Source: Caldifarciminota bacterium (GTDB taxonomy: Bacteria > Hydrothermota > Hydrothermia > B15-G9 > WFZT01). From it: a stretch of 9,898 nt of DNA. The DNA lies in the NCBI GenBank assembly GCA_026991055.1, contig JALXCE010000365.1:1-9898 (forward strand), given 5' to 3'. A model generated the notes under the pieces. That model did not search any database. It had not been told where the DNA came from and saw only the letters and a list, made by a program, of their open reading frames with translations. Of this stretch, positions 1-7,255 are shown piece by piece. The first letter of the stretch is position 1; every line of letters starts with the position of its first letter. The translations under genes and the position numbers were made by a program.

Positions 1-3000
1 GCAAGAATATACGCAGCCCAGGGTCTCACCTCAAAGGCCATTGAGTATTACAAGAAGGCCCTCAAATACCGTCCAAATGATAAAAATCTAAAATTTGAAT
101 ACATCCAGGTGGCATCGTCAAATCCAAAAACCGCAAGAGAACTATTGAGTGAGATTGAAGAGTATGTTCGTAGAAACCCAAACAACCTGGATTACCAGCT
201 TGAATATGCCCACATTCTCTCAAATATCCCTGAAAGGCGTGCTGACGCCATCAAAATTTACCGTAGAATTCTCGAGAAATACCCAAACGAGATGAAGGCC
301 CTGAAAGGTCTCCGGAACGCCGTCATCAAGATGGAGGCCAGGCCTGATATGATCCCCATCTATCTGAAGCTTCTCCAGAAATTTCCCAACGATGTTAATC
401 TTCGCCTTAAGATAGCGGATGCCTATAAAAATGCGGGAAAGCCTGACGTTGCCCTCTCTTGGTACAAATCTGTACTAAGGTATGACCCCGGGAATGTCTG
501 GGCGAACCTTGGAATCGGTGGAATTTACATTAATCAAAAACAGTATGACCAGGCCATAATCTATTACAAGAGGGTGCTGAGGAAGGATCCGAGAAACTAT
601 TACGCCCTTGTGGGACTCGGTGGTGCCTACCTTGCCCTCGGTGATAAAGAGAGTGCTCTGAAATATTACAGGAAGGCCTACAAGATCAAGCAGACTGCAG
701 AGGTTCTTAAGGCGATTAAAGAAATTGAGGCAGAAAATCGCGTTGAATTGGCCGAAAAACTTAAAAATCAGGGTAACTACGCAAAGGCCCTGCAGATTTA
801 TAAAAAATTGCTCTCGCAAAATCCAACGAGCAAACGGATTCTTCTTGGTATTGCCACATGTTATCATGAGCTCGGGCAGGACACTAAGGCAATCGAGTAC
901 TACAACCGAATTCTCGAGCTTAATCCTGAGGACAAAGATGCGATTATCGGGAAAGGATGGGCCCTGCTCGGCCTCGGGAAATACCAGGCAGCAATTGATT
1001 TGATAAAAAGCCACAATTTGATAAATGACCCCGACGGGATCAAGATCATTCAGCAGGCCCAGATTCAGTATTACATTAAAGAGGCCGAAAAGGAAAAGAA
1101 GCAGGGGCATTACGATAAAGCCCTGAAGTATTACCTGGCAGCCCGACAGATAGCTCCGGATAACCTCGATTTGCTTCGTGGACTCGCCGGCGTTTACATG
1201 GCTATGAAAAAATACGATGAGGCTGCCTCTATATTTGCCATACTCCATCAAAAATTCCCCAATGATACAACCATTTTACACGCATACGGTGATGCACTTT
1301 ATGCCAGTGGTGACCTCGATAAGGCTATAAAAGTGTACGAGGAGCTATACAAACGCACAAAGTCCCCAGAAGTTTTGCAAAAAATTGCCAAAATCAAATA
1401 CACGGATAAATTAAAGCTTGCAGAGTACTTTAAATCCAGGGGTAAACTTGAGAAGGCTCTTGAGATTTATCAGAAACTTTATCAGGAAAATCCTGCCGAT
1501 ATCGGTGTTATACTGGGACTTGCTGGTGTCTATTTTGACCTTGGAAAGTACGAGGAGGCAAGAAAACTCTATAGCCAGGTATTGGTTCTCGATCCATCTA
1601 ACAAAGATGCCCTCCAGGGACTGGTGGGAAGTCTTATAAAACTAAAAAAAGAGGATGAAGCCCTCACTTACCTCATATCTCTTTACAAGAGGTACAAGTC
1701 GAAGGAGATTGAGGAGCAGATTAAAAAGGTAGAGGTCTACCGCATTGTTAAAAAGGCGGAGGAGTACAAGAAAAAGCACAAGTACTACACGGCATTCGTC
1801 CTTTACAGGAAGGCCTATCAGCTTGACCCAGACAATATTGATGTATTAAAAGGCCTTGCCGGCCTCTACGCTGCCAATGGGCAGTTGGATGAGGCGGCAA
1901 AACTTTATGAACACGCCCTTCAGCTTAATCCTGATGATGAAGATGTGGCAATTGACCTCGCAAGGGTTTACAGAGGGCTTGGCAGGGATTACTCGGCACT
2001 CAGGATACTTAAACGGCTCAACGTGGGTAGTCTCGATCCGAGAATAGCACTTGAGTACGCAAAAATACTTTACTCTCTCAATAGAAAGTATGATGCCCTT
2101 AAAGTCCTCGAGGTTGCCGAGCTAAATTCCAATAAGGAAACCAAAAAAGGAGGTGAAGAATTCCTTCCCCCTTTTTTGCCAGAAGACACTCTGGAAGCCA
2201 TTATAGCTGACACGTTAAACATTGCCAAAGAGATTGGCATTGAAAACATTTCCAAAAACCAGCTTCCTCCACTCCTTTCCCTTGGTCCTGCCATTCAACC
2301 TGAAAATTTCTTTGTCCTCAGGCGCCAGGAGGCCATTTATTACATTAAGCAATTCAAGGAGAAAATTCAGCGTGAGCTTCGGGCATATATCCAGCTTGGA
2401 CCCTACTACAGGCAGAAGTCTGGAACTAAAGGGACGAGTTATCTGGAGCTTCCGGCATTCCCTGTTCAGGTGAGCTTTCCTCTCTATAACACCAGAGTGA
2501 CTATTCAAGCGGATGCTGAAGAGCCTGGAAACGGTGTGAGTCAGGACGATGGCATTGGCGCCCAGGTGACCTTTGAAGGTCCCTTCACACCAGGCTCATT
2601 TTACCTGATGGCCGGCATTACACCCATGGGATTTGCCGGCGGCACAAATTTCAAAGGTGACCTCAGGTTTACTTTCCTCCTGTCAGATTTCTGGGGATTT
2701 TATCTTCGAGGATTTGTTTTGCCCAACGATGAATCATATCTCGCTTATGTAGGAGAGTATGCCCCAAAAATTGGGAAACTCCACGGAAAAGTGATGGAAA
2801 CAGGTGGGGAGCTGGGCCTTGTCTTCCGACATCCCCCAAAGGACCTCTCCATGATTCTCGGCACCAGTGTTCTGAGAGGTGTCAGGGTTTATAACAACAA
2901 TAAGTACGAAGGCCTTTTCCGCGTCGGTTACAGCTTCAAAATGCCCATGTACCTCGATGTGCTGAGAGTGGGATTTGATTTCTACCTCATGAGTTTCAAG

Positions 3001-3321
3001 TCGTATCTTGGCGATTATACAATTGGGCACGGTGGCTACTTTTCACCTACCTTCTTCTCCAACAACGCCGTCGTAATGAGCCTTCAGCGGGAAAGAGATA
3101 ATCTCTTTTTCAAACTTTACGGGAGTGCAGGCGCCCAATACATGAGAGGGCCACTGACACAGTATTTTAAACCGGGAACAAAATTTGGATTCTCAATGGG
3201 TGTAGATTTCGAGTATTTCCTCTCGAAAAGCCTGCTTCTGGGTGTCAATTACAATTACAACGATGTTGCCCCCTATTTCCAGGATCATAGAATCTGGCTA
3301 TTTATCCGATACTATCTCTGA
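1..3321 (+). CDS. TPR-repeat outer-membrane protein with BcsC-like C-terminal beta-barrel (5' partial)
   Basis: Probable outer-membrane export protein for an exopolysaccharide. The frame is open from base 1 and already encodes a TPR there, so the true start lies upstream; the GTG at 109 is internal. Of 1106 visible residues, about 1-708 are roughly 19 tetratricopeptide repeats, periplasmic in this family. About 709-795 is a charged, proline-containing linker, and about 796-1106 has alternating aromatic/polar strands typical of a barrel. The motif GHGGYFSP (nt 3025-3048) resembles the signature of the BcsC C-terminal domain, the cellulose export porin. The last strand ends Tyr-Tyr-Leu, not the usual Phe or Trp. 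No bcsA/bcsB or other polysaccharide synthesis gene is visible, so the exported polymer is unknown; the neighbours on the left lie outside the window. TPR and barrel assignment is firm; cellulose specificity is not. Confidence 0.88.
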   Translation, partial: ARIYAAQGLTSKAIEYYKKALKYRPNDKNLKFEYIQVASSNPKTARELLSEIEEYVRRNPNNLDYQLEYAHILSNIPERRADAIKIYRRILEKYPNEMKALKGLRNAVIKMEARPDMIPIYLKLLQKFPNDVNLRLKIADAYKNAGKPDVALSWYKSVLRYDPGNVWANLGIGGIYINQKQYDQAIIYYKRVLRKDPRNYYALVGLGGAYLALGDKESALKYYRKAYKIKQTAEVLKAIKEIEAENRVELAEKLKNQGNYAKALQIYKKLLSQNPTSKRILLGIATCYHELGQDTKAIEYYNRILELNPEDKDAIIGKGWALLGLGKYQAAIDLIKSHNLINDPDGIKIIQQAQIQYYIKEAEKEKKQGHYDKALKYYLAARQIAPDNLDLLRGLAGVYMAMKKYDEAASIFAILHQKFPNDTTILHAYGDALYASGDLDKAIKVYEELYKRTKSPEVLQKIAKIKYTDKLKLAEYFKSRGKLEKALEIYQKLYQENPADIGVILGLAGVYFDLGKYEEARKLYSQVLVLDPSNKDALQGLVGSLIKLKKEDEALTYLISLYKRYKSKEIEEQIKKVEVYRIVKKAEEYKKKHKYYTAFVLYRKAYQLDPDNIDVLKGLAGLYAANGQLDEAAKLYEHALQLNPDDEDVAIDLARVYRGLGRDYSALRILKRLNVGSLDPRIALEYAKILYSLNRKYDALKVLEVAELNSNKETKKGGEEFLPPFLPEDTLEAIIADTLNIAKEIGIENISKNQLPPLLSLGPAIQPENFFVLRRQEAIYYIKQFKEKIQRELRAYIQLGPYYRQKSGTKGTSYLELPAFPVQVSFPLYNTRVTIQADAEEPGNGVSQDDGIGAQVTFEGPFTPGSFYLMAGITPMGFAGGTNFKGDLRFTFLLSDFWGFYLRGFVLPNDESYLAYVGEYAPKIGKLHGKVMETGGELGLVFRHPPKDLSMILGTSVLRGVRVYNNNKYEGLFRVGYSFKMPMYLDVLRVGFDFYLMSFKSYLGDYTIGHGGYFSPTFFSNNAVVMSLQRERDNLFFKLYGSAGAQYMRGPLTQYFKPGTKFGFSMGVDFEYFLSKSLLLGVNYNYNDVAPYFQDHRIWLFIRYYL
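415..2091 (+). repeat. Five ~112-residue higher-order TPR modules
   Basis: Within the TPR gene, a block of three TPRs plus a charged spacer helix recurs. Each block opens with a related helix: ADAYKNAGKPDVAL (415), AEKLKNQGNYAKAL (751), AEKEKKQGHYDKAL (1084), AEYFKSRGKLEKAL (1420) and AEEYKKKHKYYTAF (1756). Start-to-start spacing is 336, 333, 336 and 336 bases, that is 112, 111, 112 and 112 residues. The similarity is clear in protein but diverged in DNA, which points to old internal duplication rather than recent expansion. Confidence 0.8.
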
Positions 3322-4297
3322 TCCTTTCTTTGAGACTCTCGATAATTTCTGTCCCCTCAAAAATTTCCGGTTCTATTACAAGTGCATAAATCTTGTCCTT
3401 TAGTGTGTCCGGGAGTTTTACATAATCCTTCTCTGTTGTTATAACCGGCAAGCCGATTTCCAGAATTTTTTTGATCTCATCCAATTTGTACCAGTAATGA
3501 TCTGGGAAACGCTCGAATTCTTTAACTTTGAAGCCGATTCCCTCAAGTGTTTTAATAAAACTTTCAGGGTCACCAATTCCTGCAAAAGCTGTCACTTCCT
3601 GCTCTATTTCATTGAAGCTATAAATTTTACCGCCCCGCCTTAAGGCCACAGGTTTATAGCGGAGGCGGATATGTGGCTTATCTGGATAAATTTTCTCCTC
3701 ACCAGGCACTCCCGTCTTGTAATTCAAAACGATGGCATTGGCCCTCTCCCCTGCCTCTAAAGGCTCTCTCATGGGCCCTGCAGGGAGCAAAAACCTGCTC
3801 GTAATGAAAAATCTCTCATCAAATACCAGGAATGAGAAATCCGGGACAACTTTTCTGTATTGAAACGCATCGTCAAGAATCACAACATGGGGAGAAAATT
3901 CCCTCTTTGCGATTTTGTAAGCCTCTATACGGTCTTTACATACAACAAATGGGACTTTCTTCTCAAGTTTAATGAAATTCATCAAAGGTTCATCACCTGT
4001 TAGCTCAACTGGGAGGAGCTTATCACTCAGCACCACAGGTTCCCTTGATCTACGCCCATAGCCTCTTGTTAATACCACGACCCTGGATTCTTCGCTTAGA
4101 GTTTTTGCCAGAAGATAGACAAATGGACTTTTCCCGGTTCCCCCCACGGTAAGGTTCCCAACCACAATAGTGAAGGCATCAAACTTAACTTTTCTTCTGA
4201 ATTTATCGTAAAGATACCAAACCTGGAGTCCTGACCAGTAAAGTCCCGAGAAGGGCAGGAGAAAAAAGTTTATTGGTGGTCTCCAGTATCTATGCAT
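3302..4297 (-). CDS. lpxK: Tetraacyldisaccharide 4'-kinase LpxK
   Basis: Phosphorylates the 4' position of the tetraacyldisaccharide-1-phosphate precursor to give lipid IVA, on the cytoplasmic face of the inner membrane, in the Raetz lipid A pathway. Numbering here is from the upstream GTG (4300), so subtract one for the ATG chosen. A hydrophobic N-terminal segment (about 11-31) precedes the P-loop GNLTVGGTGKSP (48-59), which is diagnostic for the family. Further family blocks are RGYGRR (79-84), GDEP (102-105), DDAFQYR (143-149, usually DDGFQHR), FPDHY (265-269) and TTEKD (288-292). The length of 331 residues is normal. The ATG at 4297 sits in TGATG, overlapping the stop of the lipoprotein gene by one base; the GTG three bases upstream is equally possible. 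Translation is probably coupled. The 3' end overlaps the convergent TPR gene by 20 bp. Confidence 0.96.
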   Translation of the reverse strand: MHRYWRPPINFFLLPFSGLYWSGLQVWYLYDKFRRKVKFDAFTIVVGNLTVGGTGKSPFVYLLAKTLSEESRVVVLTRGYGRRSREPVVLSDKLLPVELTGDEPLMNFIKLEKKVPFVVCKDRIEAYKIAKREFSPHVVILDDAFQYRKVVPDFSFLVFDERFFITSRFLLPAGPMREPLEAGERANAIVLNYKTGVPGEEKIYPDKPHIRLRYKPVALRRGGKIYSFNEIEQEVTAFAGIGDPESFIKTLEGIGFKVKEFERFPDHYWYKLDEIKKILEIGLPVITTEKDYVKLPDTLKDKIYALVIEPEIFEGTEIIESLKERIRDSIG

Positions 4298-4647
4298 CAC
4301 TCGAGTGGTAAAAATTTGTAGTAGATTTTCCGGGGATTCTTACAGTTTACCCAGACCTCAGCGCCGGCAAATTTTCTCTGATGCACAAGTGGAAAGAAAT
4401 ACCTCAAGTAATAAGCACCCTTAATCTTTACTGCGTATGTAAAATAGGGACTTTTAAACTTCCTCCCGGTCTTTCTCGCGAGGCGTTTGCCGATCTCATT
4501 CAGATTCACCCTTTCTGCGCATTTTCTAAGATATGGATTTAGCCTGTGAATCTTTACCGTGGGATAAGTTGTAAAGGGTCTTCCCTCTTTTAAGCCTGCA
4601 CATCCAGTGAATAGAACCGCCAATCCAATAAGAATCGCCTTTCTCAT
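4297..4647 (-). CDS. Small putative lipoprotein of unknown function
   Basis: The 116-residue product starts with a lipoprotein-type signal peptide: Met-Arg-Lys, a hydrophobic stretch, then LFTGC with Cys16 as the likely lipidated residue. The remainder is basic and soluble, with two further cysteines (in RKCAE and VNCKN) and several Tyr/Phe-rich stretches, and I recognise no domain. The start at 4647 is chosen because it puts the signal peptide at the N-terminus. A GTG at 4713 would add 22 polar residues before it and overlap the region needed for the promoters. No clear Shine-Dalgarno sequence precedes any candidate start. It is the first gene of an operon with lpxK, which it overlaps by one base, so a role in the envelope is plausible but unproven. 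Confidence 0.72.
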   Translation of the reverse strand: MRKAILIGLAVLFTGCAGLKEGRPFTTYPTVKIHRLNPYLRKCAERVNLNEIGKRLARKTGRKFKSPYFTYAVKIKGAYYLRYFFPLVHQRKFAGAEVWVNCKNPRKIYYKFLPLE

Positions 4648-4653
4648 ATATTT

Positions 4654-4682
4654 AATATCGGACAAAATTTTGGACCTGTCCA
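4654..4682 (-). promoter_or_regulatory. Candidate sigma70-type promoter for the lipoprotein-lpxK operon
   Basis: On the minus strand TGGACA (4682-4677) and GATATT (4659-4654) are separated by 17 bases and match the -35 and -10 consensus at 5/6 and 4/6 positions. Six bases separate the -10 from the ATG at 4647, so the transcript would start at or next to the start codon, with no leader. The 17-base spacer contains the palindrome CAAAATTTTG (4663-4672). This is pattern matching only. Confidence 0.35.
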
Positions 4683-4698
4683 TTAATTGCTCATCTAT

Positions 4699-4727
4699 TT
4701 GCAATAACCGCACTTAATAATTAAAAT
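4699..4727 (+). promoter_or_regulatory. Candidate sigma70-type promoter for asnS
   Basis: TTGCAA (4699-4704) and TAAAAT (4722-4727) are separated by 17 bases and match the -35 and -10 consensus at 4/6 and 5/6 positions. Seven bases separate the -10 from the asnS ATG, so transcription would begin at about 4734-4736, giving a leaderless or nearly leaderless message. This agrees with the absence of a convincing Shine-Dalgarno sequence before asnS. TTGCAA is its own reverse complement and lies within the inverted pair ATTGC (4686-4690) / GCAAT (4701-4705). Confidence 0.42.
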
Positions 4728-4734
4728 AACGAGC

Positions 4735-6039
4735 ATGAAAGTGGCATACATATCAGAATTGAAAAACCATATTGGCGAAGAAGTTGAAATCAGAGGATGG
4801 CTTTACAACAAAAGGTCATCTGGTAAGATCAGATTTCTCATCATACGAGACGGAAGCGGGTATCTCCAGGCGGTGATGATCAAGAGTGAACTCCCGGAAG
4901 ATGTCTTCAATCTGTACGACGAGCTTTATTACGAATCCTCACTTGCAGTAATTGGAACGGTGAGAGAGGAAAAACGTGCACCCGGTGGCGTAGAGCTGAC
5001 GGTCAAGGACATAAAAGTCTATCAGATAACAGAAGATTACCCTATCCCCAAGGTTCGCGAGGACAATATCCCGGATGTTGGAGTCCTTTTACCTAAAAGA
5101 CATCTCTGGCTTCGTTCCCGCAAGCAATGGGCACTGATGCGCATCAGACACACTGTGGAAAAGGCTATCCACGACTTTTACGATAAAAATGGTTTCATCC
5201 GCATTGACGCCCCCATTCTCACACCGGCGGCAGTTGAGGGTACAACAACCCTTTTTGAAACAGACTATTTTGGTGAAAAGGCCTATCTTACCCAGTCGGG
5301 CCAGCTTTACATGGAAGCTGCCTGCATGGCGCACGGCAAGGTTTATTGCTTTGGACCTACCTTCAGGGCTGAGAAGTCCAAAACCCGCCGTCACCTAATG
5401 GAATTCTGGATGGTCGAGCCTGAGGTCGCCTACTACGAACTGGACGATGTGATGGAGCTTGCAGAGAACTTTGTCTCATACATTGTCGAAAGGGTGCTCG
5501 AGGAAAGGCAGGAAGAGCTCAAAATCCTCGAGCGTGACACATCAAAACTCGAAAATATCAAACCACCATTCCCGCGAATAACCTACGATGAGGCAGTAAA
5601 AATCCTTCACGAAAATGGAATGGAATTCGAATGGGGTGACGATTTCGGTGGTGACGAGGAGACAGTTATATCAAAAAGTTTTGATAAGCCAGTTATGGTT
5701 CACCGCTACCCTGCAAAGGTTAAGGCATTCTACATGAAACGTGACCCTGAAAATCCAGAGCTCGCCCTCTGTGTTGACATGCTCGCCCCCGAGGGGTATG
5801 GCGAAATTATAGGAGGCGGCCAGCGTGAAGACGATTACGAGGCCCTTTTAAAAAGAATTAAAGAGCACAATCTTCCCAAAGATGCCTATGAATGGTATCT
5901 TGATCTGAGAAGATACGGGAGTGTGCCTCATTCAGGTTTTGGTCTCGGGGTGGAGAGAACAATTGCCTGGTTGAGCGGAGTGAGACATGTCCGCGAGACC
6001 ATCCCATTCCCGAGACTCCTTGAAAAGATTTACCCATGA
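4735..6039 (+). CDS. asnS: Asparaginyl-tRNA synthetase
   Basis: Class IIb synthetase that charges tRNA-Asn with asparagine in the cytoplasm. The 434 residues divide into an N-terminal OB-fold anticodon-binding domain (about 16-98, with RGWLYNKRSSGKI and RDGSGYLQAV) and a catalytic domain (about 120-434). Motif 2 is FRAEKSKTRRH into EFWMVEPE (210-230), and motif 3 is GFGLGVER (401-408). The C-terminal RETIPFPR (420-427) is typical of AsnRS, whereas AspRS usually has a different sequence here. EIIGGGQRE (357-365) is a further conserved block. The short form without large insertions resembles Thermus and archaeal enzymes. The ATG at 4735 fits the usual N-terminus of the family, although no good ribosome binding site precedes it. 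The acyl-CoA dehydrogenase gene follows after 10 bases, probably cotranscribed. Confidence 0.96.
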   Translation: MKVAYISELKNHIGEEVEIRGWLYNKRSSGKIRFLIIRDGSGYLQAVMIKSELPEDVFNLYDELYYESSLAVIGTVREEKRAPGGVELTVKDIKVYQITEDYPIPKVREDNIPDVGVLLPKRHLWLRSRKQWALMRIRHTVEKAIHDFYDKNGFIRIDAPILTPAAVEGTTTLFETDYFGEKAYLTQSGQLYMEAACMAHGKVYCFGPTFRAEKSKTRRHLMEFWMVEPEVAYYELDDVMELAENFVSYIVERVLEERQEELKILERDTSKLENIKPPFPRITYDEAVKILHENGMEFEWGDDFGGDEETVISKSFDKPVMVHRYPAKVKAFYMKRDPENPELALCVDMLAPEGYGEIIGGGQREDDYEALLKRIKEHNLPKDAYEWYLDLRRYGSVPHSGFGLGVERTIAWLSGVRHVRETIPFPRLLEKIYP

Positions 6040-6046
6040 GGAGGTT
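6038..6046 (+). promoter_or_regulatory. Shine-Dalgarno site that fixes the acyl-CoA dehydrogenase start
   Basis: GAGGAGGTT is a near-perfect anti-16S match and ends three bases before the ATG at 6050. It overlaps the asnS stop codon (6037-6039). It rules out the longer in-frame reading from 5987, which would run inside asnS. Confidence 0.85.
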
Positions 6047-6049
6047 AGA

Positions 6050-7195
6050 ATGGATTACTTTCTGACAGAAGAGCAGAAAAAATTGAAGGAAACCATACGA
6101 AAATTTGCAGAGGATAAGATAAAACCTGTAAGAAAGGAACTCGACGAAAAGAGCCTTTTCCCGAGAGAAATCCTCAACGAAATGGCAAAACTCGATCTCT
6201 TCCGCCTCTTTGTTCCTGAGGAATATGGCGGCATAGGACTCTCTATTTTGAATATGTGCCTTGCCGTTGAAGAGGTTGCCCGTGTAGATGCAGGAGTGGC
6301 AGTTTCTTATGCCGTTGTAGGACTCGGAGCAATTCCCATAATCCTCAAAGGCAATGAGGAGCAGAAGAAGAAATATTTACCCGGAATGGCGGAGGGTAAG
6401 CTCTACGGGGCCTTTGCCCTCACAGAGCCGGAGGCAGGCTCTGATGCAGGAAATGTTAAAACCACCGCTCGTCTTGAGGGAGATTACTACGTCATCAACG
6501 GCTCCAAAAAATTTATTACCAATGGCGGCGAAGCAGACGTTTACATTGTAATTGCATCCACAAATCCAACGAAAGGTGTTCGTGGCCTTTCTGCTTTCAT
6601 CGTTGTGAAAGGGACACCCGGATTAATCTTTGGTAAGGCTGAAGATAAGATGGGTATCAGGGCATCTGTCCAGCGCGAGCTCTATTTTGATGATATGAAG
6701 GTGCCAAAAGAGAATCTTTTGGGCCGTGAGGGTGAGGGATTTAGAATTGCCATGATGACCCTTGACCGCTCAAGACCCATAATTGGTGCCCAGGCAGTTG
6801 GAATTGCCCAGGGTGCCATGGAAGAGGCTGTGAAATATGCAAAAACACGTGTCCAGTTCGGTGAACCTATCATTTCCTTCCAGGGAATCCAGTTTATGCT
6901 TGCAGATATGGCGATTCAGATCGAGGCTGCACGTTCACTTGTCTATTCAGTTGCAAGATTTGCAGATTCCGGTGTTAAGAGTTTCTCAAAAGAGGCGGCA
7001 ATGGCCAAGGCCTTTGCCTCAGACGTGGCGATGAAGGTAACAACAGACGCTGTACAGGTTTTTGGTGGCTATGGGTATATGAAGGATTACCCTGTGGAAA
7101 AGTATATGAGGGATGCGAAGATAACGCAGATTTACGAGGGTACCAACCAGATTCAGAGGCTTGTGATAGCAAGGGCTTTGATGAGAGAGTATTAA
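6050..7195 (+). CDS. Acyl-CoA dehydrogenase (short/medium-chain, butyryl-CoA dehydrogenase-like)
   Basis: FAD enzyme that introduces the alpha-beta double bond into acyl-CoA, passing electrons to electron-transfer flavoprotein. The 381 residues have the normal length and the three-domain order: N-terminal helical (1-118), central beta (119-230) and C-terminal helical. Signature blocks are LTEPEAGSDAG (124-134), INGSKKFITNG (149-159), TRVQFG (266-271) and QVFGGYGY (336-343). The IYEGTNQIQR block (361-370) holds Glu363, the catalytic base position of short- and medium-chain members. Chain length cannot be read with confidence. No etfA/etfB, thiolase or hydratase gene lies nearby, so the pathway (fatty-acid or branched amino-acid oxidation, or butyrate metabolism) is open. 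It follows asnS by 10 bases and is closed by the hairpin at 7200. Confidence 0.95.
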   Translation: MDYFLTEEQKKLKETIRKFAEDKIKPVRKELDEKSLFPREILNEMAKLDLFRLFVPEEYGGIGLSILNMCLAVEEVARVDAGVAVSYAVVGLGAIPIILKGNEEQKKKYLPGMAEGKLYGAFALTEPEAGSDAGNVKTTARLEGDYYVINGSKKFITNGGEADVYIVIASTNPTKGVRGLSAFIVVKGTPGLIFGKAEDKMGIRASVQRELYFDDMKVPKENLLGREGEGFRIAMMTLDRSRPIIGAQAVGIAQGAMEEAVKYAKTRVQFGEPIISFQGIQFMLADMAIQIEAARSLVYSVARFADSGVKSFSKEAAMAKAFASDVAMKVTTDAVQVFGGYGYMKDYPVEKYMRDAKITQIYEGTNQIQRLVIARALMREY

Positions 7196-7199
7196 AAAA

Positions 7200-7236
7200 T
7201 TGGGGGGCGAAGGGCCGAAGGCCCTTCGCCCCCCAA
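7200..7236. terminator. Perfect 17-bp GC-rich hairpin, U-tract only on the minus strand
   Basis: TTGGGGGGCGAAGGGCC (7200-7216) is exactly complementary to 7220-7236, with a GAA loop (7217-7219). Thirteen of the 17 pairs are G-C. A runs flank both sides (7194-7199 and 7235-7240). Read on the minus strand, the stem is followed by six U residues, the form of an intrinsic terminator; on the plus strand it is followed by A residues. All neighbouring genes are on the plus strand, so the structure is oriented against the expected direction. It separates asnS-acyl-CoA dehydrogenase from the partner-switching operon. It may be a terminator without a U-tract, a block to antisense transcription, an RNA-processing site or a member of a dispersed palindrome family. 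Confidence 0.75.
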
Positions 7237-7242
7237 AAAAGA

Positions 7243-7249
7243 GAGGTGA
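7243..7249 (+). promoter_or_regulatory. Shine-Dalgarno site for the STAS gene with TTG start
   Basis: GAGGTGA is followed six bases later by TTG at 7256. The reading begins just before the first STAS beta-strand, and no in-frame ATG occurs until residue 76, within the domain, so this site supports the TTG start. It lies seven bases after the hairpin stem. Confidence 0.7.
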
Positions 7250-7255
7250 GGCAAA

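Noticed and set aside
109..111. GTG as the start of the TPR gene
   Set aside because: The frame is open upstream to base 1 and encodes a clear TPR helix pair (ARIYAAQGLTSKAIEYYKKA), so the GTG is an internal valine codon and the gene is cut by the window edge.
475..1251. 258-codon open frame on the minus strand
   Set aside because: It lies wholly inside the TPR gene and has no recognisable domain or operon partner; the coding signal of the repeats on the plus strand explains it.
4648..4713. Longer lipoprotein reading from GTG at 4713
   Set aside because: It would put 22 polar residues in front of a good lipoprotein signal peptide and has no ribosome binding site.
5987..6049. Upstream ATG for the acyl-CoA dehydrogenase
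   Set aside because: It lies inside asnS, adds residues absent from the family and has no ribosome binding site, while GAGGAGG precedes the ATG at 6050.
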